A stretch of 5,046 nucleotides of DNA from Collinsella sp. TF05-9AC. GTDB lineage: Bacteria; Actinomycetota; Coriobacteriia; Coriobacteriales; Coriobacteriaceae. The DNA lies in contig NZ_QSSH01000027.1 of the NCBI RefSeq assembly GCF_003438495.1, positions 1 to 5,046 on the forward strand, read 5' to 3'. Numbering within the stretch: the stretch's first letter is position 1; every line of letters starts with the position of its first letter. Under the pieces are notes generated by a model, which saw nothing but the letters and a program-made list of their open reading frames with translations, ran no database searches and was not told the origin of the DNA. Shown in pieces: positions 4,921-5,046 of the stretch. Made by a program: the position numbers and the translations under genes.

Positions 4921-5046
4921 GGACGGAGGGATTCCGCGTCCGCCTTTTCGGCGGCCGCGCCCCGCTGCGTCGCTTCGCTCCTTGCGTGCTGCGCTGGAAA
5001 ACGCTTCGCGTTTCCTCAGCTCCGCACCCTTGCGGGTTCGAATCCC
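4921..5046. repeat. GC-rich hairpin-dense element with tRNA T-arm-like end (partial)
   Basis: The stretch starts GGACGGAGGGATTC and ends at the window edge with GGGTTCGAATCCC (5034-5046), which has the form of a tRNA T-arm (GGG, TTCGAAT, CCC). GGGATTC at 4928-4934 is the reverse complement of GAATCCC at 5040-5046, so the two ends are inverted. Small stems fill it: GGACG 4921-4925 with CGTCC 4937-4941, CCGCC 4940-4944 with GGCGG 4950-4954, and CCGCA 5022-5026 with TGCGG 5031-5035. The reverse complement of 4921-4934 resembles the 3' end of a tRNA-Ser-type gene (T-arm into acceptor). No D-arm or anticodon arm could be placed, so an intact tRNA is not called. It may be a tRNA-derived repeat or the edge of an integration site. 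The element continues beyond the window. Confidence 0.45.

Noticed and set aside
4921..5046. An intact tRNA gene
   Set aside because: A T-arm-like end is visible, but no D-arm, anticodon arm or properly spaced acceptor stem could be assembled from the bases in the window.
1..5046. A CRISPR array or insertion sequence
   Set aside because: There are no regularly spaced direct repeats and no transposase-like ORF on either strand.

Overview
The window looks like chromosomal DNA from a GC-rich actinobacterium of the Coriobacteriia, most likely Collinsella or a close relative. The basis is the C/G-ending codon use of both genes, the form of the CstA-family transporter and the style of the intergenic repeats. 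This is a judgement from pattern, not a database match.

Layout, left to right. Positions 1-53 hold the cut end of a structured repeat, reading on the minus strand. Positions 54-189 are non-coding and end in an A-rich stretch. A sigma-70-like promoter (190-218) has a palindrome in its spacer. It starts a leader of about 230 nt that carries a short Ile/Val-rich leader ORF (290-334), a set of competing hairpins and a 13-bp intrinsic terminator (386-424). A strong Shine-Dalgarno and a 629-residue CstA-family membrane transporter (460-2349) follow, closed by a second strong terminator (2389-2428). A 105-bp intergenic region with small repeats leads to the second gene (GTG start at 2534, stop at 4693). 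That gene encodes a 719-residue protein with a winged-helix-like N-terminus, a long charged low-complexity middle and a C-terminal Toprim domain resembling JetD (DUF2220). Seven bases after its stop begins a 137-bp structure with perfect 34-bp inverted arms. It encloses a second copy of the repeat seen at the left edge. The right end (4921-5046) is a GC-rich, hairpin-dense element running off the window and ending in a tRNA T-arm-like sequence.

How the parts fit. The two genes appear to be separate transcription units on the same strand. The transporter seems to be controlled by transcription attenuation: a ribosome stalled on Ile/Val codons would favour readthrough, tying transporter expression to branched-chain amino acid supply. 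The Toprim protein has no jetA, jetB or jetC beside it here, so it looks like an orphan JetD relative with an unusual architecture. The two repeat copies bracket both genes in opposite orientation and share an exact 21-nt segment and a hairpin loop. Their stems differ by compensatory changes, so the fold is conserved rather than the stem sequence. The attenuator, the covarying repeat and the JetD-like protein are the three observations most worth following.
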